DNA of 64,000 nucleotides from Tenacibaculum aquimarinum (GTDB lineage Bacteria > Bacteroidota > Bacteroidia > Flavobacteriales > Flavobacteriaceae). Position numbers and translations under genes: made by a program. Shown here one piece after another: positions 33,340 through 40,987 of this stretch (position 1 is the stretch's first letter; every line of letters starts with the position of its first letter). Location: positions 1 to 64,000 of the forward strand of contig NZ_JAKGSC010000007.1 of the NCBI RefSeq assembly GCF_022478115.1, written 5' to 3'. Below the pieces are notes generated by a model. That model saw nothing but the letters and a program-made list of their open reading frames with translations, was not told the DNA's origin and searched no databases.

Positions 33340-34068
33340 TTATTTTGCATCTACGTCTCCGCCAGATGTTTCTTTTTTATTAACGTTTGTTGGGTTTCCT
33401 TTATAATCTATATCTCCACCGCTTGTTGCTCTTGCGTCTATACTTTCTGAAGCATAAACATCTATATCTGCGCCACTTGTAACACTTGCGTTAGTTTGCT
33501 TGCTTTTTAATCCGAAGGCATAAATAGAGCTTCCGCTTGTAGCGCTAGAAGTGTGTTTTGTTGTGGAACCAGAAATGCTTAAATCTGCACCACTTGTGGC
33601 GTTAGATTCTACATTTTCAGCATCTACATCAATTTTTGCATCAGCTCCGCTAGTTACACTAACTTTAAAGTTAGTTGCTTTTATGGTGTTTTCTGTGTAC
33701 ACATCGCTTCCGCTTGTGGCAATTAATTCTTCAATATTTGTAAGTGTTAAGTGTACTTTACGTGCCTTGGCTTTCCAAATATTTTTTTCTGAATAAATGC
33801 TTAGTTTTCCATTTTCATTTACTTCAGTTTTAATAATATCGTGCAAGTTTTCATCAGCTTCAACTACTAAAGAAACTTCGTTTCCTTGTGTTATATAAAG
33901 ATCTATACCTGTGCTAACTTTAACTACAGAAAAATTATCTTGAATTTTACGATTTTCAGTTTTTACATTTCTGTTTCCGCTTACGCTGTTAAACATATTA
34001 CCAGCACAAGAAGCTGTAAGTGTTGCTAAAACGAATAGTGTAATGATTTTTGAAATAGTTGTTTTCAT
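33340..34068 (-). CDS. GIN-domain lipoprotein (DUF2807)
   Basis: 242 residues. The lipobox LTASC puts the lipidated Cys at about residue 21, so it is anchored in a membrane outside the cytoplasm. The rest is a right-handed beta-solenoid of the GIN type with short repeats like ATSGADLSISG and VTSGADIDVYA (Thr-Ser-Gly at each turn, about 130-240). Family members are widespread in Bacteroidetes and poorly studied. It follows the PspC gene after a 99-bp gap that holds a large inverted repeat. Confidence 0.86.
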   Translation of the reverse strand: MKTTISKIITLFVLATLTASCAGNMFNSVSGNRNVKTENRKIQDNFSVVKVSTGIDLYITQGNEVSLVVEADENLHDIIKTEVNENGKLSIYSEKNIWKAKARKVHLTLTNIEELIATSGSDVYTENTIKATNFKVSVTSGADAKIDVDAENVESNATSGADLSISGSTTKHTSSATSGSSIYAFGLKSKQTNASVTSGADIDVYASESIDARATSGGDIDYKGNPTNVNKKETSGGDVDAK

Positions 34069-34083
34069 TTTGGTTTGTTTTTT

Positions 34084-34141
34084 AATTGAGTAACAAATAT
34101 CTTTTTTAAAATAAGTTTGGCTAAATATTTATTACTCAATT
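34084..34141. repeat. 17-bp inverted repeat between the PspC and GIN genes
   Basis: AATTGAGTAACAAATAT (34084-34100) faces ATATTTATTACTCAATT (34125-34141) with one mismatch and a 24-nt loop. It fills the gap just before the GIN gene. It could be an operator, an attenuator or an mRNA-processing hairpin; no T-run follows, so a simple terminator is unlikely. Confidence 0.65.
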
Positions 34142-34167
34142 GTTACTTTTTTCTACTGAATTGTTAT

Positions 34168-35877
34168 TTAAAATTCAACATCAATACTATTACTGTCTGC
34201 TTTTATTCTTAATCTTCTTTTTCTTTCTCTTTCTTGATTAATTTCTTTTTCATTTCTCATAATATCTTCTTCGCAATCATTGCAATCAAAACCTTTTGGT
34301 GTCATTGTAAAATGCTGATTACTCATGTCTTTGTCATTTACATCTTGTAAATTATCTACACTATATAAAAAACGTTTTGTAGAATTATGAAAATATACGG
34401 TTACATCTTCTGGAACGTAAACTGTTGCTTTAATTTCCTCGTCTTTCCAAATGTTTCTATAATCACTTAAAAAGTAAGCGTCAAAAGTTAAATTTTTATC
34501 TTCTATAGTGTACTTGTATGTTATTTCTGAAGCACTTTTATTTGCTTTAGAACGATTTCTTCCATTAGATTCTTTATGAATTTCTACGTAAGCTTCATTA
34601 GTTTCACTCTTTTTTACATCAATTTTAACATTGTTAGAGTACGCCATCTTTACGTCATTTACATGAACTTCTTCAGAATTTGTTCTTCTTCGTAAGTTGT
34701 GCTGATAGTATAAATCATCATCATTAACCATCTTAATTTTTAACGTATCGTTTGCTATAATATTAATGTCACTTTTTTCAATTTTAGTACCATTATACGC
34801 ATGTGAAGTTGCAAATTCAATTCCTGAAAAAGCTACTGTAAACAAAGCTACAAGCCACAAACCTAATAAAGTTAAAGATGTTGTTTTACTGAATTGTTTT
34901 ACATTACTCGATAAGATTCTTAAACCTAAAATAAATAAGATTAAAAACGGAATACCAATTAATAAGAATCCAAAAACAGTAAGTAGCCATTTAGGTAAAA
35001 CTGAATCATAGAAAAATGGTGGATATTGAACAAAATCATTATCAAAATTTAATATTTCTATACTTCCAACAGAGAATAAACCAATTATTAATGACAGTAA
35101 AACTGCAGCGGCAACAAACAATAAGATTACTCCAATAAATTTACCAAACACTTTAAAAACAGCTAAGAAAATCTTACCAATTGTGTCTAAAAATTCTTGT
35201 AAACCCGATTTAGATTGCTGTTTTAACTTTGCGTAATCTGCACTTGTTATTTTATCGCTAATCTCTGATGCGCCGTCTTTTACCTTTGTTGAAAGGCTGT
35301 TAAACTCGTCACGAATTTTTTTTTCAATGTTGTCAATATTTACAGCTTCACCTTCCATCTGTAGCTTTTCTGCTGTAGATTGTGCTTCTGGTAGTAAAAT
35401 CCAAAGAATTATATACAAAGGAATTCCAAATCCACCGCTAAAACCTAATACTAAGAATATTAAACGAACCCAAATTGTGTCTATTCCAAAATAATAACCT
35501 AATCCAGCAGCAACACCACCTAAGAATTTATCGTCTCCACTTCTAAATAATTTTTTAGAGTTAGCGTTTCTCTTTTGGTAACTGTAACCTGTATCTGTGT
35601 AGCTTTCTTCTGCATCTGCATAATCTTCTGGTTGTCCCATAATAGCAATAACTTCTTCAATATCGCTTTCGTTTACAACTTGTCTTGCATCAGTAATTCT
35701 TTCTGAAAGTAGCTCACTAATACGTGCTTCAATGTCAGAAATAATTTCATTTTTCCCTTGCGGATCATCGCTTAGCGATCTAGAAATGGATTCTAAATAC
35801 CTTTTTAATTTGCTATAAGCGGTTTCATCTATGTGAAAGAAAAATCCACCCAAATTTATGTTTATAGTCTTATTCAT
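34168..35877 (-). CDS. PspC-domain membrane protein
   Basis: 569 residues. Residues 1-90 form a helical N-terminal domain (ISDIEARISELLSER and IEEVIAIMGQPEDYAD) typical of PspC proteins paired with PadR. A PspC domain with two membrane helices follows (about 105-170, GDDKFLGGVAAGLGYYFGID), and then more membrane spans (about 235-265, 292-318 and 330-350). The C-terminal 200 residues form a beta-rich extracytoplasmic part. PspC proteins take part in envelope-stress sensing. Its start overlaps the PadR gene by 8 bp. Confidence 0.87.
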   Translation of the reverse strand: MNKTININLGGFFFHIDETAYSKLKRYLESISRSLSDDPQGKNEIISDIEARISELLSERITDARQVVNESDIEEVIAIMGQPEDYADAEESYTDTGYSYQKRNANSKKLFRSGDDKFLGGVAAGLGYYFGIDTIWVRLIFLVLGFSGGFGIPLYIILWILLPEAQSTAEKLQMEGEAVNIDNIEKKIRDEFNSLSTKVKDGASEISDKITSADYAKLKQQSKSGLQEFLDTIGKIFLAVFKVFGKFIGVILLFVAAAVLLSLIIGLFSVGSIEILNFDNDFVQYPPFFYDSVLPKWLLTVFGFLLIGIPFLILFILGLRILSSNVKQFSKTTSLTLLGLWLVALFTVAFSGIEFATSHAYNGTKIEKSDINIIANDTLKIKMVNDDDLYYQHNLRRRTNSEEVHVNDVKMAYSNNVKIDVKKSETNEAYVEIHKESNGRNRSKANKSASEITYKYTIEDKNLTFDAYFLSDYRNIWKDEEIKATVYVPEDVTVYFHNSTKRFLYSVDNLQDVNDKDMSNQHFTMTPKGFDCNDCEEDIMRNEKEINQERERKRRLRIKADSNSIDVEF

Positions 35878-36214
35878 CTTTAGTTGATTTTGTTGTTGTT
35901 ACTTGGTGTACTGCATTTACTAGATTGCTCCAGGTTTTGTCTAATTCTTTAAGGAACATGCCTCCATTTTCTGTTAAAACGTAATATTTTCTTGGTGGTC
36001 CAGAAGTTGATTCTTCCCATCTGTAGGTTAATAAACCTGCGTTTTTTAAACGTGTTAATAATGGGTAAATGGTACCTTCAACCACAATCATTTCTGCAGC
36101 TTTTAGCGTTTTTAGTATTTCAGAAGTATAAGCATCTCCATGTTGTAGTATGGAAAGTATGCAATACTCTAAAACACCTTTTCGCATTTGTGCTTTTGTG
36201 TTTTCTATCTTCAT
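35870..36214 (-). CDS. PadR-family transcriptional regulator
   Basis: 114 residues, one winged helix. LEYCILSILQHGDAYTSEIL (20 residues, about 15-34) begins the DNA-binding domain and VEGTIYPLLTRLKNAGLLTY (about 45-64) contains the recognition helix. YYVLTENG is the wing. PadR proteins of this short kind usually repress the operon they sit in. It overlaps the PspC gene by 8 bp and starts 10 bp after the DUF4870 stop, so it probably controls this envelope operon. Confidence 0.93.
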   Translation of the reverse strand: MKIENTKAQMRKGVLEYCILSILQHGDAYTSEILKTLKAAEMIVVEGTIYPLLTRLKNAGLLTYRWEESTSGPPRKYYVLTENGGMFLKELDKTWSNLVNAVHQVTTTKSTKDE

Positions 36215-36224
36215 GTATTGTGTG

Positions 36225-36653
36225 TTATTTTATAAAGTTTATTGTAAAAGGATACTTGTATGTTTCTCCTTTATTTGCTTTTAAGGATGCAATTACTATC
36301 AATGCAATTTTTGCTAAAACCACAAAGCTTGCAATAGAAACAATGCCAAAGAATCCAAAAAGTCCAGAACCAATATCAATTCCAAAATCAACATGATCTA
36401 CATTGTCTAATATATTAAAGAATGATCTGAAAAAGAATGGGAAAAAAGAGGCAGACAAAATAAATATATACAAACCAAAACTGATGTTAAAGTTTACAGC
36501 TTCTTTACCGTGTTCATCTAAAAAACCACTTCGTTCTTTTAATGTTTGCCATAATATTAATGGAGCAATTATACTACCAAGCGGAAATAAATAACCTGCA
36601 AATGCAGATATGTGTATTAAAAAAGCGTTGGTGTTTTGGTCGTTATTTTTCAT
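36225..36653 (-). CDS. DUF4870-family membrane protein
   Basis: 142 residues from the ATG at 36653; the extra 21 upstream residues of the open frame lie across the promoter and are rejected. About four membrane helices. Landmarks are HISAFAGYLFPLGSIIAPLI (20 residues, about 14-33), the DEHGKEAVNFNISFGLY segment (about 46-62) and the final ANKGETYKYPFTINFI, all typical of DUF4870. Function is unknown. First gene of the operon with PadR, PspC, GIN and NTF2-like genes. Confidence 0.87.
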   Translation of the reverse strand: MKNNDQNTNAFLIHISAFAGYLFPLGSIIAPLILWQTLKERSGFLDEHGKEAVNFNISFGLYIFILSASFFPFFFRSFFNILDNVDHVDFGIDIGSGLFGFFGIVSIASFVVLAKIALIVIASLKANKGETYKYPFTINFIK

Positions 36654-36684
36654 GTTTGTAAGATTTCTATAATACTTTCTTATG

Positions 36685-36692
36685 CAAATATA
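36685..36692 (-). promoter_or_regulatory. -7 promoter box of the DUF4870-PadR-PspC-GIN operon
   Basis: The minus strand reads TATATTTG, an exact TAnnTTTG match, 31 bp before the ATG at 36653. The nearby AAAGGTATTATGCAATACATAGTACTATAAT stretch (36701-36731) contains ATGCAATACAT, an ATG-N-ACAT-like pattern that could suit PadR, but this is speculative. Confidence 0.55.
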
Positions 36693-36867
36693 TATCTTTA
36701 AAAAGGTATTATGCAATACATAGTACTATAATTAACACTTCTTTAACATTTGTAAATTGATTAAAAATAGAAGTAAAGCTACTGTTGTTATTGGGTTTGT
36801 GTTTAGTTTATTTTAAGTATCTTGTCGGCATCAATATTTTTTACAAAACCTTTTTTATCGTTATAAA

Positions 36868-37323
36868 ATGAAATTTACGCCAAGAAAAATAAATGCTTTT
36901 ATGCTTTTTAAACTACCTGCAGCTTTTTTAACAGGTGTTAGAGTTGAATCACTTTCAGAAGAAAAATCTGTAGTAAAAGTAAAACACAGGTGGATAAATC
37001 AGAATCCATTTAAAAGTATGTTTTGGGCAGTACAAGGAATGGCTTCAGAATTTTCTTCAGGTATTTTAGTTATGCAGGCAATTGATGTTTCAGGAAAAAA
37101 AGTATCTATGTTAGTTACTAATATGAATGCTACATTTACTAAAAAGGCTACAGGTAAAATTAGATTTGAATGTAATGATGGAATTGCAATACAAAAAGCG
37201 ATTCAGAAATCAACAGAAACAGGTGAAGGGCAAACAGTATTGGTAACTTCCGAAGGAATAAATGAAGAAGGTGTTTCAGTTTCTAAATTTCAATACGAAT
37301 GGAGTTTAAAAGTGAAAAACTAA
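36868..37323 (+). CDS. DUF4442 hotdog-fold protein
   Basis: 151 residues. The family has the hotdog fold of acyl-CoA thioesterases. The helix is in NPFKSMFWAVQGMASEFSSG (20 residues, about 46-65), followed by strands such as VSMLVTNMNATFTKKATGKI (about 78-97) and the final SKFQYEWSLKVK. It may act on an acyl thioester, but activity in this family is not established. It stands alone, with a possible 47-residue reading frame converging from the other strand 4 bp beyond its stop. Confidence 0.8.
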   Translation: MKFTPRKINAFMLFKLPAAFLTGVRVESLSEEKSVVKVKHRWINQNPFKSMFWAVQGMASEFSSGILVMQAIDVSGKKVSMLVTNMNATFTKKATGKIRFECNDGIAIQKAIQKSTETGEGQTVLVTSEGINEEGVSVSKFQYEWSLKVKN

Positions 37324-37327
37324 ATAG

Positions 37328-37471
37328 TTACTCCTTAATATATAGTTTAGGTCTTTCTTCCTTATAATCACATTCCTGAAAAATTCCGCAAGACACATTT
37401 GTGCGCGCTAAAGATTTTGTAATTTCAAATTGCTTAGACAGCGCTTCTATTTCTGGAGATAAATACTTCAT
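37328..37471 (-). CDS. Possible 47-residue protein of unknown function
   Basis: A complete frame ATG (37471) to TAA (37328), too short for routine calling. The product begins MKYLSPEIEALSKQFEITKS and ends KLYIKE; it is charged, with two Cys (about 28 and 34) and no signal peptide or membrane segment. TAAGGAAAG lies 8-16 bp before the ATG. The beginning looks like an amphipathic helix. It fills the otherwise empty stretch between the DUF4442 and AIM24 genes. It might instead be the remnant of a larger gene. Confidence 0.4.
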   Translation of the reverse strand: MKYLSPEIEALSKQFEITKSLARTNVSCGIFQECDYKEERPKLYIKE

Positions 37472-37671
37472 ATAATACTTTCCTTAGTTAGTAAGTTAAT
37501 TACTGTTATACTTACATAACATCAAAAATAAGGTAATTATTTAAATGTATCTAGTTTAAGTAATTTCTTACTTGTCTTAAAATTCATTAAATTTAGAAAT
37601 TAAAAGTAGTAATTTGTAACAAAACACTACATAAATCATCTAATACTATATAAGACTTAAAAACCCAAACT

Positions 37672-38505
37672 ATGTATCAAGACAAAATTCCACAGAATTC
37701 ATCAAATAGAAATGCACACGAAATAGATTTTGAAATCTATGGAGAAGAAATGCAATATGTAGAAATAGAACTAGATCCAGAAGAAGGCGTTGTTGCAGAG
37801 TCCGGAAGTTTTATGATGATGAATGATGGCTTAAGGATGAGTACTATATTAGGAGATGGTTCCAATCAAGAAAAAGGATTGTTAGGTAAAATATTTTCAG
37901 CAGGAAAAAGAATACTAACAGGAGAGAGCTTGTTTATGACCGTTTTTACCAATATAGGAAGCGGAAAAAAGAAAGTTTCATTCGCATCTCCATATCCAGG
38001 AAAAATTGTTCCTATAGATTTAGCAGAGTTTGGCGGAAAGTTTATTTGTCAAAAAGACGCATTTTTATGTGCTGCAAAAGGCGTTTCAATAGGAATCGAA
38101 TTTTCAAAAAAACTAGGTAGAGGTCTTTTTGGTGGCGAAGGATTTATAATGCAAAAAATGGAAGGAGACGGAATGGGCTTTATTCACGCAGGTGGAACCA
38201 TGGCAAAAAAAATCTTGTTGGCCGGCGAAAAATTAAAAGTAGACACAGGTTGTTTGGTAGGCTTTACCCAAGATGTAAATTACGATATTGAGTTTGTTGG
38301 CGGAATTAGAAATACAGTTTTCGGAGGAGAAGGAATGTTTTTCGCAACTCTACAAGGACCAGGAACAGTTTATGTACAATCATTACCATTTAGTAGATTG
38401 GCAGGTAGAGTCTTGGCAATGGCGCCTAGAAATGGTGGAAGTAAAGGAGAAGGAAGTATTCTTGGCGGAATTGGCGATCTTTTAGATGGCGATAACCGAT
38501 TTTAA
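37672..38505 (+). CDS. AIM24/TIGR00266-family protein
   Basis: 277 residues of the beta-sandwich AIM24 family. Landmarks are EIYGEEMQYVEIELDPEEGV near the N-terminus (about 22-41, close to this wording), VVAESGSFMMMNDGLRMSTI (20 residues), VSFASPYPGKIVPIDLAEFG and the Gly-rich VGGIRNTVFGGEGMFFATLQ. No signal peptide. The biochemical role in bacteria is unknown. It stands alone; a dispersed palindromic element starts 5 bp after its stop. Confidence 0.9.
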   Translation: MYQDKIPQNSSNRNAHEIDFEIYGEEMQYVEIELDPEEGVVAESGSFMMMNDGLRMSTILGDGSNQEKGLLGKIFSAGKRILTGESLFMTVFTNIGSGKKKVSFASPYPGKIVPIDLAEFGGKFICQKDAFLCAAKGVSIGIEFSKKLGRGLFGGEGFIMQKMEGDGMGFIHAGGTMAKKILLAGEKLKVDTGCLVGFTQDVNYDIEFVGGIRNTVFGGEGMFFATLQGPGTVYVQSLPFSRLAGRVLAMAPRNGGSKGEGSILGGIGDLLDGDNRF

Positions 38506-38510
38506 AATAA

Positions 38511-38616
38511 TTTGGGCGTTACTTTATCCTGAAAGCATTCAGGACCAAGTCGGGCTTTTCACTATATCTTTTTAATTTTAATCAATTAAAAAGGATGCCG
38601 TTTCAATCCCTAACGC
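38511..38616 (+). repeat. Dispersed palindromic element, copy 2
   Basis: Starts TTTGGGCGTTAC and ends CAATCCCTAACGC. It contains a TCCTGAA / TTCAGGA hairpin (38527-38544), CGGGCTTTTC, ATATCTTTTT, then a TTTTTAATT / AATTAAAAA hairpin leading into AAAAAGGATGCC. It begins 5 bp after the AIM24 stop. It occupies the first third of the 356-bp gene-free stretch 38506-38861; the middle (38617-38750) is AT-rich with CAATCACAATAAATAA-type short repeats and nothing recognisable, and the last part is the rpsU promoter and leader. Confidence 0.8.
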
Positions 38617-38755
38617 GCGCGTATTTGTTAACTTTAGTTTTTATTTCAGACACAGTTTTCTGTAAAGTTGAGAAAAAACAAATCACAACAAATAACTATC
38701 AATCACAATAAATAACCTTCAATTTTTTCATCATAAATAATTCTACATTAAAAAA

Positions 38756-38784
38756 TTGTAATTCGTAATTAGTTTGTATCTTTG
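38756..38784 (+). promoter_or_regulatory. rpsU promoter
   Basis: TTG at 38756-38758 and TATCTTTG at 38777-38784 are separated by 18 bp, matching both halves of the Bacteroidetes promoter (-33 TTG, -7 TAnnTTTG). The predicted leader to the rpsU ATG is about 70 nt. Confidence 0.75.
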
Positions 38785-38847
38785 CAATCCAAAAATAAAC
38801 AACCAATAGTTTAATAACTATTTAAAATATATAAGATACAGATGAAG

Positions 38848-38854
38848 GGAGGTG
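38848..38854 (+). promoter_or_regulatory. Strong Shine-Dalgarno sequence of rpsU
   Basis: GGAGGTG, within AAGGGAGGTG (38845-38854), pairs with seven contiguous bases of the 16S 3' end and is 7 nt from the ATG. Such a site is exceptional in this genome. In Bacteroidetes the anti-SD is held by ribosomal proteins including bS21, and rpsU is known to keep an SD for autoregulation. Confidence 0.85.
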
Positions 38855-38861
38855 CATTACC

Positions 38862-39059
38862 ATGTTAATAATTCCAGTAAAGGAAGGAGAAAATATCGAT
38901 AGAGCGTTAAAACGTTTTAAAAGAAAATTCGACCGTACAAAGACGAAGAGAAGCTTACAGCAAAGAAAGCAGTTTGACAAGCCTTCAGTTGTAAAAAGAG
39001 CACAAAGAATTAAAGCTGCTTATGTTCAAAAATTAAGAACACAAGAAGAACTAGGTTAA
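38862..39059 (+). CDS. rpsU: 30S ribosomal protein bS21
   Basis: 65 residues, very basic, normal for flavobacterial bS21. IIPVKEGENIDRALKRFKRK (20 residues) is the conserved N-terminus. bS21 sits on the platform of the 30S subunit beside the 3' end of 16S rRNA and, in Bacteroidetes, helps hide the anti-Shine-Dalgarno sequence. The gene has its own promoter, a strong SD and a terminator at 39161-39189. It is followed by xerC and hpf, a common flavobacterial order. Confidence 0.97.
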   Translation: MLIIPVKEGENIDRALKRFKRKFDRTKTKRSLQQRKQFDKPSVVKRAQRIKAAYVQKLRTQEELG

Positions 39060-39160
39060 TGAAACTCAGTTTTTATAAGTCTGTAAGACAAAATAAAAAC
39101 TTTAGGTTGAATTAATTCCGTTTTTAAAACGGAATCTAAACTTATTCTTTCAAAAAATAG

Positions 39161-39189
39161 AATCCTGCACATTTGTGCAGGATTTTTTT
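39161..39189 (+). terminator. rpsU terminator
   Basis: AATCCTGCACA / TGTGCAGGATT (39161-39171, 39174-39184) followed by TTTTTG. A second hairpin, ATTCCGTTTT / AAAACGGAAT, lies just upstream (39115-39135) and may protect or tune the 3' end. Confidence 0.88.
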
Positions 39190-39233
39190 GTTATAAAAAT
39201 CAAATTAGTACATTTAGCTAAAATATAAACACG

Positions 39234-40124
39234 TTGATACAATCCTTTTTAGATTATCTAGCATTGGAGAAAAATTACTCCAAACACACTGTTTTAGCAT
39301 ATAAAACAGATTTAACGGATTTTAAAGATTTTTGTCTTACTGAATATAATCAACAAGAGTTAAAAGATGTAAATTATCCACAAATAAGAACCTGGATAGT
39401 TAGTTTGGTAAACAGAGAATTATCTAATAAAAGTATCAATAGAAAAGTTACTTCATTAAAATCTTTCTATAAGTTTCTTCAAAAAATCGAACAAATAGAA
39501 CTAAACCCTTTAGCAAAACATAAAGCGTTAAAAGTTCAGAAAAAAGTTCAAATACCTTTTTCAAAAGAAGAAATAACACAAGTTCTAAGTGCAATTAGTA
39601 AAAAAAACGATTTCATCTCAGTTAGAAACAAATTAATAGTAGAGTTATTTTACTCAACAGGAATAAGAAGAACAGAGTTAATAAATCTAAAACAAGCAGA
39701 TGTAGATTTTTATAGCAAAACAATAAAAGTTTTAGGAAAAAGGAATAAAGAACGGTTTGTACCATTATTACCTTCTGTGTTTGAGACGTTAAACAATTAT
39801 ATAGCGCTTAAAAAAAATATACAAACAAAAGAAGAACAGTTATTCATTACTGAAAAAGGAAATAAAATTTACGAAACACTTGTTTATAGAACAATAAATA
39901 TGTACTTTAGTCAAGTCTCCTCAAAGGTAAAAAAGAGTCCGCATATATTGCGTCATTCGTTTGCAACACACCTTTTAAATGAAGGAGCAGATTTAAATTC
40001 GGTTAAAGAATTGCTAGGGCATTCAAGTTTAGCCTCCACACAAGTGTATACACACAATAGTTTGGATAAGATTAAAGAAGTGTTTAACAGGGCGCATCCT
40101 AGAAGCGGCCATAAAAAAAAGTGA
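39234..40124 (+). CDS. xerC: Tyrosine recombinase XerC/XerD
   Basis: 296 residues. N-terminal SAM-like domain (about 1-85) and a catalytic domain with all active residues: Arg in STGIRRTELINL (about 141-152), Lys in KVLGKRNKERF, HILRHSFATHLL (His and Arg, about 242-253), LLGHSS and the nucleophile Tyr in TQVYTHNS. It resolves chromosome dimers at dif. It starts with TTG at 39234; a stop lies in frame 15 bp upstream and there is no usable ATG. It lacks the extra segment that marks integron integrases, and its place beside rpsU and hpf is that of the housekeeping enzyme. Confidence 0.93.
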   Translation: MIQSFLDYLALEKNYSKHTVLAYKTDLTDFKDFCLTEYNQQELKDVNYPQIRTWIVSLVNRELSNKSINRKVTSLKSFYKFLQKIEQIELNPLAKHKALKVQKKVQIPFSKEEITQVLSAISKKNDFISVRNKLIVELFYSTGIRRTELINLKQADVDFYSKTIKVLGKRNKERFVPLLPSVFETLNNYIALKKNIQTKEEQLFITEKGNKIYETLVYRTINMYFSQVSSKVKKSPHILRHSFATHLLNEGADLNSVKELLGHSSLASTQVYTHNSLDKIKEVFNRAHPRSGHKKK

Positions 40125-40128
40125 CAAT

Positions 40129-40437
40129 ATGAAAGTATTTACCCAATCAGTAAATTTTAATGCAGATAGTGATCTATTAAAGTTCGTTGAAAAGAAAGTA
40201 GAAGCGTTAGAGAAATTCCACGACAAGATTGTTGATGCAGAAGTTTTTTTAAAAGTTCAAAGCACAAGTGAAAAAGAAAATAAAATTACAGAAATTAAAA
40301 TAAATATACCTGGAAGTGAATTAATGGTAAAGAAGCAGGCTAAAACCTTTGAAGAAGGAGTAAGCACTGCTATTGAGTCGTTAAAAAGACAATTAAAAAA
40401 GTCTAAAGAAAAGCATAGAGATTCTTTAGTTTCATAA
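40129..40437 (+). CDS. hpf: Short-form ribosome hibernation factor (HPF/RaiA)
   Basis: 102 residues, the short form without the C-terminal dimerisation domain. FTQSVNFNADSDLLKFVEKK (20 residues, about 4-23) begins the fold, and the Lys-rich helix near the end (SLKRQLKKSKEKH) binds 16S rRNA. It blocks the tRNA and mRNA sites of idle ribosomes. It starts 4 bp after xerC and is likely cotranscribed. Confidence 0.93.
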   Translation: MKVFTQSVNFNADSDLLKFVEKKVEALEKFHDKIVDAEVFLKVQSTSEKENKITEIKINIPGSELMVKKQAKTFEEGVSTAIESLKRQLKKSKEKHRDSLVS

Positions 40438-40463
40438 AAAGTGAAAATTTTTCAAAAAAAGTT

Positions 40464-40493
40464 TTTGCAAACAAAAAAAACTTTATACATTTG
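40464..40493 (+). promoter_or_regulatory. Promoter of the tRNA-tuf operon
   Basis: TTTG at 40464-40467 and TACATTTG at 40486-40493, 18 bp apart, match both promoter elements. It should drive the four tRNAs and tuf. Confidence 0.75.
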
Positions 40494-40535
40494 CAATCCG
40501 TTAGAAATAGCGGATTGTTTTTTTGCAATAAAAAA

Positions 40536-40609
40536 GCCGATGTAGCTCAGCTGGCTAGAGCAGCTGATTTGTAATCAGCAGGTCGTGGGTTCGAGTCCCT
40601 CCATCGGCT
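40536..40609 (+). tRNA. tRNA-Thr(TGT)
   Basis: 74 nt, acceptor stem GCCGATG / CATCGGC, anticodon loop TTTGTAA with anticodon TGT, T-arm GTGGGTTCGAGTCCC. CCA is not encoded. Confidence 0.97.
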
Positions 40610-40648
40610 CAAAAGAACAAAAAAGTTCATTAAAATATTAAAATTTTT

Positions 40649-40730
40649 GGGGAGATACTCAAGCGGCCAACGAGGACGGACTGTAACTCCGTTGACTACG
40701 TCTTCGCAGGTTCGAATCCTGCTCTCCCCA
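40649..40730 (+). tRNA. tRNA-Tyr(GTA)
   Basis: 82 nt with a long variable arm (class II), acceptor stem GGGGAGA / TCTCCCC, anticodon stem ACGGA / TCCGT with loop CTGTAAC, anticodon GTA. Confidence 0.97.
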
Positions 40731-40770
40731 CAAAATTTTAAACCTTTAATTTTTGTAAGAAAATTAAAAA

Positions 40771-40843
40771 GCGAAAGTAGCTCAGTTGGTAGAGCGTCAG
40801 CCTTCCAAGCTGAATGTCGCCAGTTCGAACCTGGTCTTTCGCT
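40771..40843 (+). tRNA. tRNA-Gly(TCC)
   Basis: 73 nt, acceptor stem GCGAAAG / CTTTCGC, anticodon stem TCAGC / GCTGA with loop CTTCCAA, anticodon TCC. Confidence 0.97.
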
Positions 40844-40856
40844 CAAATATCAACAA

Positions 40857-40929
40857 GCCGATGTAGCTCAGTTGGTAGAGCGCATCCTTGGTAGGGATGA
40901 GGTCACGGGTTCAAATCCCGTCATTGGCT
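40857..40929 (+). tRNA. tRNA-Thr(GGT)
   Basis: 73 nt, acceptor stem GCCGATG / CATTGGC with one G-U pair, anticodon stem CATCC / GGATG with loop TTGGTAG, anticodon GGT. Second threonine isoacceptor of the cluster. Confidence 0.97.
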
Positions 40930-40987
40930 CATTAATAAGTATTATTAGACACAAATATATTTAAACTAAGAATTAAAATTAATAATT

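Noticed and set aside
39234..40124. The tyrosine recombinase as an integron integrase for the cassettes
   Set aside because: It has normal Xer length, lacks the additional segment typical of IntI, and sits in the conserved rpsU-xerC-hpf neighbourhood. It is the housekeeping dif recombinase.
40547..40964. Open frames on both strands across the tRNA cluster
   Set aside because: They are read through four clear tRNA genes; their products (for example a stretch with RPGSNWRHSAWKADALPTEL) are the well-known false translations of tRNA genes.
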